From a virus, in the IMG/VR virus record IMGVR_UViG_3300044632_002328, positions 1 to 25,627 of that record: a DNA stretch of 25,627 bases; one strand, given 5' to 3'. The number at the start of each line of letters is the position of its first letter. The stretch's first letter is position 1. This document shows, piece by piece, positions 14,410-21,686 of the stretch. A model generated the notes under the pieces. That model saw only the letters and a program-made list of their open reading frames with translations. It did not search any database and was not told where the DNA came from. Made by a program: the position numbers and the translations under genes.

Positions 14410-16494
14410 TTACTCGTAGATGAGGGGTGCGTGATGACCGGAACGGGAACAGAGTTCGTACCAATAGCCGCACTCGGACACGTGCTCGACTGCTTCCGCC
14501 ATGAGGTCACGGGCATGGTCCTCGGTGCCCAGCGGGCAGTCGAAGTACAGGGCGTCGTAGACCTGGAGGAACAGGCGCGGCTGGAGGTGGCTGGTGGGGG
14601 ATGTGAGGGGTCCGAGGTTGCGGTGGATGTGGTTCTGGATGGCGAGCATGGCGTTGCCGGCGGTCGCCTGCACGGGGAAGTTGCAGACTTCGGAGATCAT
14701 CGACTTGCCGCCACGGGCGAGGAGCTGTCGGAGTTCACGGCGGGTGCGCCACGCCCGTTCGTCCAAGCGGAAGTTGGTGAACGTACGGGAGTGGCCGGTG
14801 TATGGCAGCTCGATGTGGCCCTGCGACTCGGCGGTCTTGCACAGGGAGTGCTGCCACTCCACCAGGCGGGGACGCTGGGCGTGGCGTGAGGCGACGATCT
14901 GGTCGAAGAAGGACATGGGGTAAAGCGTGCCGGACATGTCGAGCACGGAACGCTGGAGTCGTGCGGCGGATGCGCCGAACAGGTCGGCGAAGTTCACGGT
15001 CTTGCCGATCTGGCGCAGGGCCTTGAAGTCCGGGCGGTCCTTGGAGTCGGGGCCGAAGATGGCGAGCGTGCGCTCGGTGTGCAGGTCGAGGCCGTCGTTG
15101 AACGCGGCGAGCAGGGTTGGCTCGCCGGACAGGACGGCTGCGACGCGGAGCTCGATCTGGCTCAGGTCGAATGAGACGATGCTGCCGCCGGGGAAGCGTG
15201 ACTCCTCGCAGTCCTTGATGACGGCGGGGAATGTCTGGGCTGCGGGGTTCTTGCAGGTGATGCGTGCCTGGATCGTGCCACCCTCGGAGCCGGAGTCCTT
15301 GGGGACGGACGGGACGGTGTACCACGTGGGGTACGCGATGCCGATGATCGGGTTGCCGGCGCAAGGGATGAGGACGGAGGACTTGTCCGTGGGCTTAGTG
15401 CGACGGTGCCGGAGGAGCGGGTAGGTGTATGAGGAGACGAGCTTCTGTGCGGTGGCATGCTTGTCGGCGCACTCGAAGACGGCACGGGCCGGGTGCGTGT
15501 CGGGCAGGTGGCTGGAGATGAGGCGGCGGTTCTCGCTGGACCACGAGAGCTGCTTGTTCTTCTCGGTGTAGGTGAGCAGTGGGTGGGTGAGGAAGTCGGG
15601 GTGCGCGACCTGGATGTCGGCGATGCAGCGGTCGAGGAACTCGCGCTGCGACTGGACGCTGCCTTCGCCTTCGATGAGTACCCCACCAGCGGCGGCGCAG
15701 TTGGATGCTTGGTCTGCTTCGAGGAGCAGGCGATCCTCGAGGTTGTGCAGGGTGCGGAACCGGAACGGGATGCCGGCTTCGCTCATGCGGATGGTGGACC
15801 ACAGCGTGCTGCTGAAGTGGCTGACGCACTTTGGGTTGAGCTTGTCCGTGCCGGGGTAATCCTGCTGGATGCGCCGTGCCAGGTGGGCGACGGCGAGCAT
15901 GGTGTTGTGCGTGTCCTGCGCGTTGTAGGCGTGGAGGTCCGGGCTGGTGGGGGAAGGGAAGCGGCGGCCGTCCTTGAGAGTGGCGTCGTCACGGTACGAG
16001 TGCGTGCCGAGGACGGGGCCGAGTGACTTGAGGCTGCGCTCGGGACGTAGCTCGGAGTGCAGGAAGTTGACGACGGACAGGTCGATGAGCGTGTGCCTGC
16101 CGGACAGGAGCATCGCGAACTCGTTGCTGAACGCACGCAGCCAGAGGATGTCGAACGGCAGGTTCATGCCGACGATCACGTCGGAGTGACGCAGCCATGC
16201 GGACAGGCACGCGTGGCTGGTGGGGTCGGTCAGGTTGAGCGTGAAGGTGGAGCCGGGTACGAGGCTGGCGATGCCGTCGAGGTCGAGCGTTCCCTTGGCG
16301 GGACGGCGTGGCTCGGACGCTGCGACGGTGATGGCGCACGTGAGCACCAGGTCCTGGCGGGCAACGCCGTCCGTGGCGATGGCCCGTGCAGGATGGAACA
16401 CGGTCTGCGCAGGCAACAGGGTTCCCTTCCCGTTGGTGGCAGCGGCTCCGTAGGTTTCGATGTCGAGGGAGATGACTCGGGGACTATTGCTCAC
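14410..16494 (-). CDS. Family A DNA polymerase with 3'-5' exonuclease
   Basis: A 694-residue polymerase from GTG 16494, with GAGG 4 nt upstream and an 11-nt overlap with the upstream gene. Exonuclease motifs are SLDIETYG (Asp11, Glu13), GMNLPFD (Asn111, Asp115) and YNAQDTH (Asp194). Polymerase motif A is SFDLSQIELR (Asp443). Motif B is RQIGKTVNFADLFG with Arg494, Lys498, Phe502 and Phe506. Motif C is LQVYDAL with Asp647. Typical members have HDE in motif C, so His is Tyr and Glu is Ala, and the usual motif B Tyr is Phe506. It lacks a 5'-3' exonuclease domain, as usual for phage replicases. Four copies of the dispersed 10-mer fall inside it (14590, 15681, 15943, 16216). UDG lies upstream in the same operon. 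Confidence 0.9.
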   Translation of the reverse strand: MSNSPRVISLDIETYGAAATNGKGTLLPAQTVFHPARAIATDGVARQDLVLTCAITVAASEPRRPAKGTLDLDGIASLVPGSTFTLNLTDPTSHACLSAWLRHSDVIVGMNLPFDILWLRAFSNEFAMLLSGRHTLIDLSVVNFLHSELRPERSLKSLGPVLGTHSYRDDATLKDGRRFPSPTSPDLHAYNAQDTHNTMLAVAHLARRIQQDYPGTDKLNPKCVSHFSSTLWSTIRMSEAGIPFRFRTLHNLEDRLLLEADQASNCAAAGGVLIEGEGSVQSQREFLDRCIADIQVAHPDFLTHPLLTYTEKNKQLSWSSENRRLISSHLPDTHPARAVFECADKHATAQKLVSSYTYPLLRHRRTKPTDKSSVLIPCAGNPIIGIAYPTWYTVPSVPKDSGSEGGTIQARITCKNPAAQTFPAVIKDCEESRFPGGSIVSFDLSQIELRVAAVLSGEPTLLAAFNDGLDLHTERTLAIFGPDSKDRPDFKALRQIGKTVNFADLFGASAARLQRSVLDMSGTLYPMSFFDQIVASRHAQRPRLVEWQHSLCKTAESQGHIELPYTGHSRTFTNFRLDERAWRTRRELRQLLARGGKSMISEVCNFPVQATAGNAMLAIQNHIHRNLGPLTSPTSHLQPRLFLQVYDALYFDCPLGTEDHARDLMAEAVEHVSECGYWYELCSRSGHHAPLIYE

Positions 16495-16681
16495 GTGCCT
16501 CGTACTCCTGGATCTTGGATAGGAGCTTGACGTTCTGTTCCTTGGCTGCGTTGCGTTCCGTCAACAGGCGCAGGGCGTCTGCCTGCCACCGTTCCGCGTC
16601 CCGCCTCGCCTCGTCGCGCTCGGCGGTGAGGATGTCGATCTGCAGGCGCAGGTTCTCGATGTCCTTCTCGTGGTCGGTCAT
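16484..16681 (-). CDS. Short coiled-coil protein
   Basis: A 65-residue protein from ATG 16681, overlapping the upstream gene as ATGA and the polymerase start by 11 nt. Nearly all of it is a heptad-rich charged helix (IENLRLQIDILTAERDEARR...), so it probably forms a coiled coil. It could be a polymerase accessory peptide, judged only from its position. No family recognised. Confidence 0.6.
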   Translation of the reverse strand: MTDHEKDIENLRLQIDILTAERDEARRDAERWQADALRLLTERNAAKEQNVKLLSKIQEYEAREQ

Positions 16682-16896
16682 GTCTCGTCCTCGATCTCGG
16701 CGGCGTAGTGCATCTCGGCACGGGCCACTGCGGCAAGGACTTCCTGCCTGCCGAACAGGTGCATGGCGTCGGTGATGAGGTCGGTGAGCGCAGCCTCGTC
16801 GGGGGTCTCGAGGACACGGGTCAGTGGCTGGTCATCGACGTACTTGATGAGTGCGTTGCGTGCACGGTTCGCCTTCTCCTCGTTGTCGCGGGTCAT
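16678..16896 (-). CDS. Hypothetical acidic protein, 72 aa
   Basis: Starts at ATG 16896, ATGA-coupled on both sides. Acidic and helical, with LTDLITDAMHLFGRQEVLAAVARAEMHY in the middle and an acidic end. Not recognised. It lies between UDG and polymerase genes in a chain of overlapping reading frames, so it is likely co-translated with them. Confidence 0.6.
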   Translation of the reverse strand: MTRDNEEKANRARNALIKYVDDQPLTRVLETPDEAALTDLITDAMHLFGRQEVLAAVARAEMHYAAEIEDET

Positions 16897-17141
16897 GCCA
16901 GGTCCTCGGAGATGTGGAGGTGGCCGGGCCCGTTGCCTTCGGGGTCACGCAGGATCTCGGTGTAGAGGAAGTGTTCCTTGCCGGACTCGTCGGTTCGGCT
17001 GAAGACGAAGCCGTATGCGGTTTCCTCGGGGACTCCCTCGGATGCGTAGATGATCACGGTCTTGGCGGTGTAGCCGATCAGCTGCTCGAGGTAGGTGGCA
17101 TACGGATCCTTGTCGGCGGGTGGGGTGGCAGGGTTGGTCAT
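16893..17141 (-). CDS. Hypothetical protein, 82 aa
   Basis: The start chosen is ATG 17141, ATGA-coupled to the UDG stop; the longer frame upstream is a shadow of UDG. It has a helix (YATYLEQLIGYTAKTVIIYA) followed by strands (TAYGFVFSRTDESGKEHFLYTEIL) and a final HLHIS. No family recognised. Probably cytoplasmic. Confidence 0.6.
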   Translation of the reverse strand: MTNPATPPADKDPYATYLEQLIGYTAKTVIIYASEGVPEETAYGFVFSRTDESGKEHFLYTEILRDPEGNGPGHLHISEDLA

Positions 17142-17854
17142 CGGAGCGTGCCTTGCCGGAATGCGGCGTTGTTGAGGTTGGCCTCGGTCACTGGGTAGAA
17201 GGGTTCGCGGATGAGGGGAGCGGACGGGCGTGCGAGTTCTCCGGTCAGGAAGTTGCGGAGCAGGGCCATGTGATCTGCGACCGGGTGGATGAGGCCGGGC
17301 TCGCGCAGGACTGCAGCCGGGTGGTACGTGGCGAAGAAGTGCGTGCGCGACAGGGTCGGGATGGCGATGCCCTGGGTACGGAAGGCATCCTGCTGGGAGA
17401 GTGCACGCTTGGACCAGGTGCGGGACAGGTGCGTGACCGGGTCGGCACCGGCGCACAGTATGGCACGGGCGGTGGCCGGGATGTGGTGCTCGAGGATGGA
17501 CTGGATGTCGGCGAGCGTGTGGCTGAAGCAGGTGCGGTAGTGGGCGGGCTTGGGCTTGCCGCCGGGTGACACGCACCGGGCCACGTTGCAGAGGTACACG
17601 GTGGCGAGGGAGTTGATGCCGGAGCCCGTGAGGTACGGGCCGGACAGGAGCTGGCCCGACGGGCCGATCCAGCACTCGCCGGCACGGTCCTCTTGGGTGC
17701 CGGGGTTCATGCCGATGACGATGACGACCGGGTTGGCGGGGTCAGGGGGAAGGCTGGTGGGGAGATGGCGGGACGGGATGCCTACGTTCTTGGCGGAGGA
17801 ATGGAGATCGCATGCCGTGCATGACGGCTTGGCGGGGAGCAGCGTGAGTTGCAT
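17138..17854 (-). CDS. Family 4 uracil-DNA glycosylase (Fe-S type)
   Basis: A 238-residue protein. Start ATG 17854 is chosen because GAGGAACGAC gives a strong ribosome site and the sequence then opens with the family's usual CxxC (PSCTACDLH). It removes uracil from DNA. The four expected Fe-S cysteines are CTAC near residues 14-17 and C/C in NVARCVSPGGKPKPAHYRTC. The first catalytic motif is GMNPGTQEDRAG, with WIGPSGQLL after it. A late motif TYHPAAVLR matches the usual HPS-type active-site loop. The gene heads the polymerase operon, so it may guard phage DNA from uracil or assist replication. 10-mer copies occur inside it (17753) and just before it (17884). Confidence 0.85.
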   Translation of the reverse strand: MQLTLLPAKPSCTACDLHSSAKNVGIPSRHLPTSLPPDPANPVVIVIGMNPGTQEDRAGECWIGPSGQLLSGPYLTGSGINSLATVYLCNVARCVSPGGKPKPAHYRTCFSHTLADIQSILEHHIPATARAILCAGADPVTHLSRTWSKRALSQQDAFRTQGIAIPTLSRTHFFATYHPAAVLREPGLIHPVADHMALLRNFLTGELARPSAPLIREPFYPVTEANLNNAAFRQGTLR

Positions 17855-18111
17855 GTCGTTCCTCGGATGGGGCGGGAATGGTACCCCACCAGCCAGAGCC
17901 TTATCGTGGTGGACGCTAGTGGCGTGTGCTGGGTTCCGCGGAACCGAGACAGAGGCATGGTCGCTCAGAGGAGGGCGGATGGCCGGGGGATACCTCCCTG
18001 CGCGCGGACCGTCGTCCGCCACCAGGTAAACCTGGAGCGCAGGGTGTTCATGGGATTCCGCTTGACGCCGGTTACGAGCCGGCGGTGCGGACGGTCCCAT
18101 GGCTTGGTTCG
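17855..18111 (-). promoter_or_regulatory. 257-nt leader with four inverted repeats before UDG
   Basis: No coding gene is evident. It holds the palindrome GGTTCCGCGGAACC (17932-17945), GCGGAC-CGTC-GTCCGC (18004-18019), CCAGGT-AA-ACCTGG (18022-18035) and CGCCGG-N7-CCGGCG (18066-18084). GGACCGTC (18006-18013) can also pair with GACGGTCC (18090-18097), closing a multi-branched fold of about 92 nt. A 10-mer copy is at 17884. Candidate roles are leader RNA, operator cluster or origin. Confidence 0.5.
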
Positions 18112-18717
18112 TCAGTCGTTGGGGTTCGACGGACGGGGAAGGTAGCGATCACGGTCGGCGAGTTCGCCGGACAGGGGGCAGGCCGGGCCACGAACGTACG
18201 TGGTGGCAGGGTTGGCCGGCTTCCGTGCTGCGAGTTTCTTGCCGAGCGGGTGGTCAAGGTCGAGCGGGTGCAGGCAGTCGATGTACTCGCAGGCTTCGCA
18301 GGAAGGTGGCAGGCCACGTGTCTGCTCGTCGAGGATGCGGAAGTACAGGCGGGCGTACACGTCACGGTCACACATGTGGTCCGTGTTGAGGAGGTAGATG
18401 CCGGTCTTGGCCATGCCTTCGATGACGGTCCACAGTTCGTCGTGAACGTCGAGGTCCGTGATGAGTTCCTGCGGGGGGCAGGGGATGATGCCCTGCGTGA
18501 GCAGGAGTTCACGGCTGGTGATAAGCGGCGCTTGCTCGAGGTCGTAGACCAGCGTCCAGTGGAAGATCTCCTTCTGGTCGGACGGTGCTTCTGCGACGAG
18601 GCGTGAGATGGCACGCTTGCGTTCGGCGAATCGCTCGCGCTGGCGCTTGAGTGCGTCCTCCTGGATGCGGATGGTGGGGTGTGGGTCGGTGTAGGGACGG
18701 GTGCGGGTGGCGATCAC
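18112..18717 (-). CDS. Hypothetical Cys-containing protein, 201 aa
   Basis: Start is GTG 18717, overlapping the upstream stop as GTGA. Not recognised. It has a basic helical N-terminus (RQRERFAERKRAISRLVAEA), a middle acidic section, and a C-terminal cluster SCEACEYIDC plus PAC further on that could bind a metal or Fe-S cluster. Ends in a Pro/Arg-rich tail. Early operon neighbours give no clear job. Confidence 0.6.
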   Translation of the reverse strand: MIATRTRPYTDPHPTIRIQEDALKRQRERFAERKRAISRLVAEAPSDQKEIFHWTLVYDLEQAPLITSRELLLTQGIIPCPPQELITDLDVHDELWTVIEGMAKTGIYLLNTDHMCDRDVYARLYFRILDEQTRGLPPSCEACEYIDCLHPLDLDHPLGKKLAARKPANPATTYVRGPACPLSGELADRDRYLPRPSNPND

Positions 18718-19031
18718 TTGGATGCTCCGTTCTTGGCGCGTTCGATGTCGTCGGACAGGATGCCGTTGTCCTCGCAGAGTGCGATGAAGCGGTCGACCCT
18801 GGCGGACAGGCGGGAGATGAGTTCGGACTGGACTTCGATGGTGGTGATGGAGTTGCGGACGGCGTCGTTCAGTTCGATCCACTTGGGAGCGAGCTTGAAG
18901 TAGGCGGCGGCGTACTTGGCCGTGGCATCGATGTGCTCGGGCTTGCTGGGTGCATCCCAGAAGTACTCGTTGTTGTTCTTGAATGCGGAGCGGATGGATT
19001 CGATGAGGCGTGGGTCGAGGACGTTGTTCAT
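18714..19031 (-). CDS. Hypothetical helical protein, 105 aa
   Basis: From ATG 19031, ATGA-coupled to the DUF932-like gene. Largely α-helical with no signal peptide. It contains DATAKYAAAYFKLAPKW, a middle helix with EVQSELISRL and an acidic C-terminus. Not recognised. Its position between a DUF932-like gene and an unknown gene gives no functional clue. Confidence 0.6.
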   Translation of the reverse strand: MNNVLDPRLIESIRSAFKNNNEYFWDAPSKPEHIDATAKYAAAYFKLAPKWIELNDAVRNSITTIEVQSELISRLSARVDRFIALCEDNGILSDDIERAKNGASK

Positions 19032-19825
19032 GAGTGTGCGTACTCCAGGTCTGCGATGCGGGTGACGTAGTTGGTTGCGGCCTGCATGCGATCGACGGTG
19101 GACAGGGCGTTGAGCGATCGCTTCTCAACTTCGGTGACGGCTTGGAGGACAAGGCCCGTGGTCAGGCCGGCGTTGCGTTCGGTGGGGAAGAATCCGCCGG
19201 GCCCGTCGATGCGCATGAGCTCACGGCGCAGGTGCGGGACGTTCTGCCAGAGGACTGCGCCTTCGTCGGCGAGTGCGCAGGCAGTGGTGTCGATGAACTC
19301 ACGGGTGTCCGGGACGCGGACGTGGTTGAGCTGGTCGAGCACCTTGATGAACTGGTTGGCGGTCGAGATGAAGTTGATCATCGCCGTGGCGATGGTGGTT
19401 TCGTAGTCGGCTGCGAGTCCGGGCGTGTTCTTGCGGTGGAACGAGATGGCTTCGCCGCCGGAGAACGCCATGTTGTCGCAGACGAACGTGCGGAACGAGA
19501 TGATGCCGGACTGCGCGATGGTCTTGTCCCACGAGCCACGGAATCCGAAGCCTGCGATGCCACCCTTGGAAGAGTGCAGGCGCGGGTGCTCGAACTCGAT
19601 GAGGCCGAAGAGCTTGTCGGCTCCGGTGTGGCCCGGCTTGATGGCGAACCGTTCGGTGACGATGGACGCGCCGAGCACGGAGAGGGAGTCGCGGATGGCG
19701 GAGATGTAGGTGGAGTGCGGGATCGGATGCCACGAGGGCGTGGGTTCGGGGGCCGGGATGGCGGCGAGGTCGGAGAAGGAGATCTCGGAAGCGCCGGCGT
19801 GGAGGTAGAGGCGGGAGGTTGTCAT
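19028..19825 (-). CDS. DUF932-like phage/plasmid protein
   Basis: A 265-residue protein. ATG 19825 is chosen because it sits behind GAGGACTGAC and the upstream frame is a shadow. The centre reads GIAGFGFRGSWDKTIAQSG, then FRTFVCDNMAFSGGEAISFHRKNT (residues 111-134), the pattern I recall for DUF932, a family common on phages and plasmids and thought to act in DNA metabolism or plasmid maintenance. The C-terminal half is helical. No enzyme activity is established for the family. The stop is ATGA-coupled to the next gene. Confidence 0.7.
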   Translation of the reverse strand: MTTSRLYLHAGASEISFSDLAAIPAPEPTPSWHPIPHSTYISAIRDSLSVLGASIVTERFAIKPGHTGADKLFGLIEFEHPRLHSSKGGIAGFGFRGSWDKTIAQSGIISFRTFVCDNMAFSGGEAISFHRKNTPGLAADYETTIATAMINFISTANQFIKVLDQLNHVRVPDTREFIDTTACALADEGAVLWQNVPHLRRELMRIDGPGGFFPTERNAGLTTGLVLQAVTEVEKRSLNALSTVDRMQAATNYVTRIADLEYAHS

Positions 19826-19826
19826 G

Positions 19827-20111
19827 TCAGTCCTCGAGTTGGGGGTCCAGGGTGTGGCACTTGGTGCCGAGAGCGGAGCAGGTGGTACGGCAGGCGGATG
19901 CGTTGGCCCGCCACGACTGGAGTGCGGTGGCGTAGTCGTCGGTTGCGCAGACGAGCATGGTCTGGCAGGTGTCGGGGTCGGGATAGTCGGTGGCGATGAC
20001 CTCGGGGAAGAAGCGGGGCGGCTGCGCCCAGACCTGCATGATTCGGCCGGACGGGTTGGTGGCGCAGAAGACCTGGTACTTGGCGGTGATGATGGGTGGT
20101 GGGGTCGGCAT
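19827..20111 (-). CDS. Small Cys-rich hypothetical protein, 94 aa
   Basis: Start ATG 20111, chosen over a longer shadow frame. It contains AKYQVFCATNPSGRIMQVWAQP and a Cys-rich end (DTCQTMLVCATDDYATAL, SACRTTCSALGTKC), six Cys in all, perhaps disulfides or metal sites. No clear ribosome site, only a weak CTGTCCC leader downstream of a GC hairpin. One nt separates its stop from the DUF932-like start. Confidence 0.6.
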   Translation of the reverse strand: MPTPPPIITAKYQVFCATNPSGRIMQVWAQPPRFFPEVIATDYPDPDTCQTMLVCATDDYATALQSWRANASACRTTCSALGTKCHTLDPQLED

Positions 20112-20139
20112 GGGACAGGTCGAAGAGGTGCGGACAAAT

Positions 20140-20178
20140 CCCCCGGCGAGGGGGCGCGAACGCGTCCCTCGCCGGGGG
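20140..20178 (-). terminator. 13-bp perfect GC hairpin
   Basis: CCCCCGGCGAGGG pairs with CCCTCGCCGGGGG around a 13-nt loop; on the minus strand ATTTGT follows. It lies past the stop of the gene ending at 20191 and 28 nt before the next start (20111), so it is either a weak terminator or a leader hairpin. Confidence 0.55.
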
Positions 20179-20190
20179 TGCAGAAAGGAG

Positions 20191-20769
20191 TCAGGAGTGC
20201 TGAGCCCAGCGGACACGGCGGTCGAGACCGCCGATGGTGGTCCAGGCCGAGTCCGGGTCACGGGCAAGGCGCTGGGTGCGGGGGCAGCGGACGATGCCGA
20301 GCCGGCGGTAGAGCCGGGCACGGAGTGCTCGCTTGCGGTCGGTGCCGAGCAGGGTTTCGATGACGGCGGGTGCGGGCGGGGCAGGCGGAGCGTGGATGAC
20401 GATGGGCTCGAGGCCGGCGTAGCGGTGAGCGCCGCCTGCGGACATGGAGAGCTGGTGCTCTTGGGAGAGGACTCGGTTCCACTTGCGGTACATGGGACGC
20501 AGGGCAGGCGGAAGGGATTCGAGGGAGCGTGTCAGTTCCCATGCTTGGCGGAACGAGAACTCCTCGCGTTCCGTGCCGAGCTCGGTGGGGAGGGGGATGC
20601 CCTCGGTCATGTCGCTGGTGGGAGGGAGGAGGTAGGGACGGTGGTCCTCGGAGAGGGGCAGGTTGGGCATGGTGGATGCGGTGGCCGAATCCATGGCGGA
20701 GTGGCTGACGATCCACGAGGAGAATGGGATTGGGACGAGGAGGGCGGAGACGGTGAGTGAGGGCAGCAT
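20191..20769 (-). CDS. Hypothetical protein, 192 aa, possible signal peptide
   Basis: From ATG 20769 behind AAAGGAACCGC. The first ~30 residues are hydrophobic (LTVSALLVPIPFSSWIVSHSA), suggestive of a signal peptide or anchor but without a positively charged start. The middle is Pro/Ser-rich, then helical (FRQAWELTRSLESLPPALRPMYRKWNRVL). The C-terminus is Arg-rich with RKRALRARLYRRLGIVRCPR. Not recognised. It includes GCTGGTGGGA, a one-mismatch 10-mer relative at 20614, read as Pro-Thr-Ser. Confidence 0.6.
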   Translation of the reverse strand: MLPSLTVSALLVPIPFSSWIVSHSAMDSATASTMPNLPLSEDHRPYLLPPTSDMTEGIPLPTELGTEREEFSFRQAWELTRSLESLPPALRPMYRKWNRVLSQEHQLSMSAGGAHRYAGLEPIVIHAPPAPPAPAVIETLLGTDRKRALRARLYRRLGIVRCPRTQRLARDPDSAWTTIGGLDRRVRWAQHS

Positions 20770-20857
20770 GCGGTTCCTTTCTGCATGTGGTGATCCCGGC
20801 TCCCCGCACCAGCATGTCCGGGTGGACAGAGGCTGGTGGGGGAGACGAGTGGATGGA

Positions 20858-21466
20858 TCAGCGGCGACCCTTCACGAGGGTGCGCTTGGCCCGGCGTGAG
20901 GGCTGTTCGGCGTGACCGTCGACGTCATCGCCGGTGAACGAGGCGGCGGGGTCCGACTCGTTGGCGGCGGAGATGTAGGAGGGGTTGGCCTTGGTGCCCT
21001 TCACGTTGGCGTACATGCCGTCGTCCGTCCACGTGATGAACGGTGCGACGCGCTGTCCGGGCAGGGTTGCGGCGAGGGCAGCGATGTTGATGAACGAATC
21101 ACGGACGGCCGTGGGGTTGGCGGACTCCAGTGCGTTGGCGAGTGCCTTGCAGGCAGAGTAGCAGCGGTCACGGTCGTGGCCTGCGATGGCCATGAGGTCG
21201 CAGAAGACATTGGCGCCAGCCCACATGAAGCCGTTGGGTCCGACGAACGAGACGAGGTCGTTGACGCGGAGGTTGGGCTTGCCGGCCTCCTGGTCGACGG
21301 TCATCTGGACCTGCAGGCGGAGCGTGAAGTTGTCCTTGCTGTCCTTGGTCTGCGGGACGACGCCGGTGATGGTCGCGGAATAGCGGCCAGCCGGGTAGTC
21401 GGCGGGAGTCGGACGGGCAAAGCGCGAGAAGTCGAGCGAGGCGAGCGAGTCAAACTTGATTTCCAT
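20858..21466 (-). CDS. Second putative ssDNA-binding / DUF669-like protein
   Basis: A 202-residue protein. ATG 21466 is chosen because CAGGAAACTGCC provides the ribosome site and the longer frame would translate through a hairpin. The N-terminus is MEIKFDSLASLDFSRF, followed by PAGRYSATITGVVPQTKDSKDNFTLRLQV, the typical β-strand pattern of small phage OB-fold-like proteins. Then come NDLVSFVGPNGF and a helical middle. The end is basic and polar (AEQPSRRAKRTLVKGRR). Family link is inferred. It shares an unusual leader layout with the gene ending at 3584, suggesting a functionally similar partner. Confidence 0.55.
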   Translation of the reverse strand: MEIKFDSLASLDFSRFARPTPADYPAGRYSATITGVVPQTKDSKDNFTLRLQVQMTVDQEAGKPNLRVNDLVSFVGPNGFMWAGANVFCDLMAIAGHDRDRCYSACKALANALESANPTAVRDSFINIAALAATLPGQRVAPFITWTDDGMYANVKGTKANPSYISAANESDPAASFTGDDVDGHAEQPSRRAKRTLVKGRR

Positions 21467-21557
21467 GGCAGTTTCCTGTGAAAGAGATGAAAGAAGAAAT
21501 GAAAGAAACGGAAGCAACCCCACGCGGGGGGCGCGAAGCGCATCCCCCCGCGTGGGG
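21467..21557 (-). promoter_or_regulatory. 14-bp hairpin plus pyrimidine-rich leader of second ssDNA-binding-like gene
   Basis: CCCCACGCGGGGGG (21518-21531) pairs perfectly with CCCCCCGCGTGGGG (21544-21557) around a 12-nt loop. On the transcript it is followed by 51 nt that are almost all U and C with CGTTTCTTTCA inside, then the start at 21466. Further upstream, 21558-21580 is also a pyrimidine tract on the minus strand. Confidence 0.5.
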
Positions 21558-21581
21558 AAAGGAAGGAAGGGAAGGGAAGGA

Positions 21582-21686
21582 TCAGTAGTTGACGGCGTCC
21601 CATTGGGGACGGGAGGCACGGCGATGATCGGACACGGCGTTCTGGAGGGCACGGTCGATGTCCTTTCTGCTGGTGGGGTCGGGGTG
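21582..21686 (-). other. In-frame coding-like continuation after a TAA stop (34 codons)
   Basis: Directly after the TAA of the 45-aa gene, the same frame stays open for 34 codons to TGA at 21582. It reads plausibly as protein (DIDRALQNAVSDHRRASRPQ then WDAVNY). No ATG or well-placed GTG starts it. It may be a truncated gene end, a read-through product or a separate peptide. A copy of the 10-mer (21669) lies at its first codons, read as Pro-Thr-Ser. Confidence 0.4.

Larger units (their letters stand above)
2843..21678. repeat. Dispersed 10-mer GCTGGTGGGG (17 exact copies)
   Basis: Exact copies on the plus strand start at 2843, 3559, 5561, 7409, 14590, 15943, 16216, 17753, 20832 and 21669. On the minus strand (CCCCACCAGC on plus) they start at 2872, 7785, 8915, 12356, 12810, 15681 and 17884. 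Flanks share nothing beyond the 10 bases. Thirteen are in coding sequence and four lie in gaps (3559, 7409, 20832, 21669; the last borders the in-frame remnant). Near-matches with TGGTGGGG are at 1503, 5183, 6798, 13078, 18672 and 20097. Each exact copy contains the Chi octamer GCTGGTGG. Confidence 0.85.

Noticed and set aside
18060-18097. tRNA-like anticodon arm on the minus strand (loop CTCGTAA)
   Set aside because: The arm has a good stem and a U-anticodon-AA style loop, but no T arm, D arm or CCA-compatible acceptor stem can be built around it.
16893-18100. Longer N-terminal extensions for UDG and the 82-aa gene
   Set aside because: The extra residues are low-complexity shadows, while the chosen starts have ribosome sites or ATGA coupling and family-typical openings.
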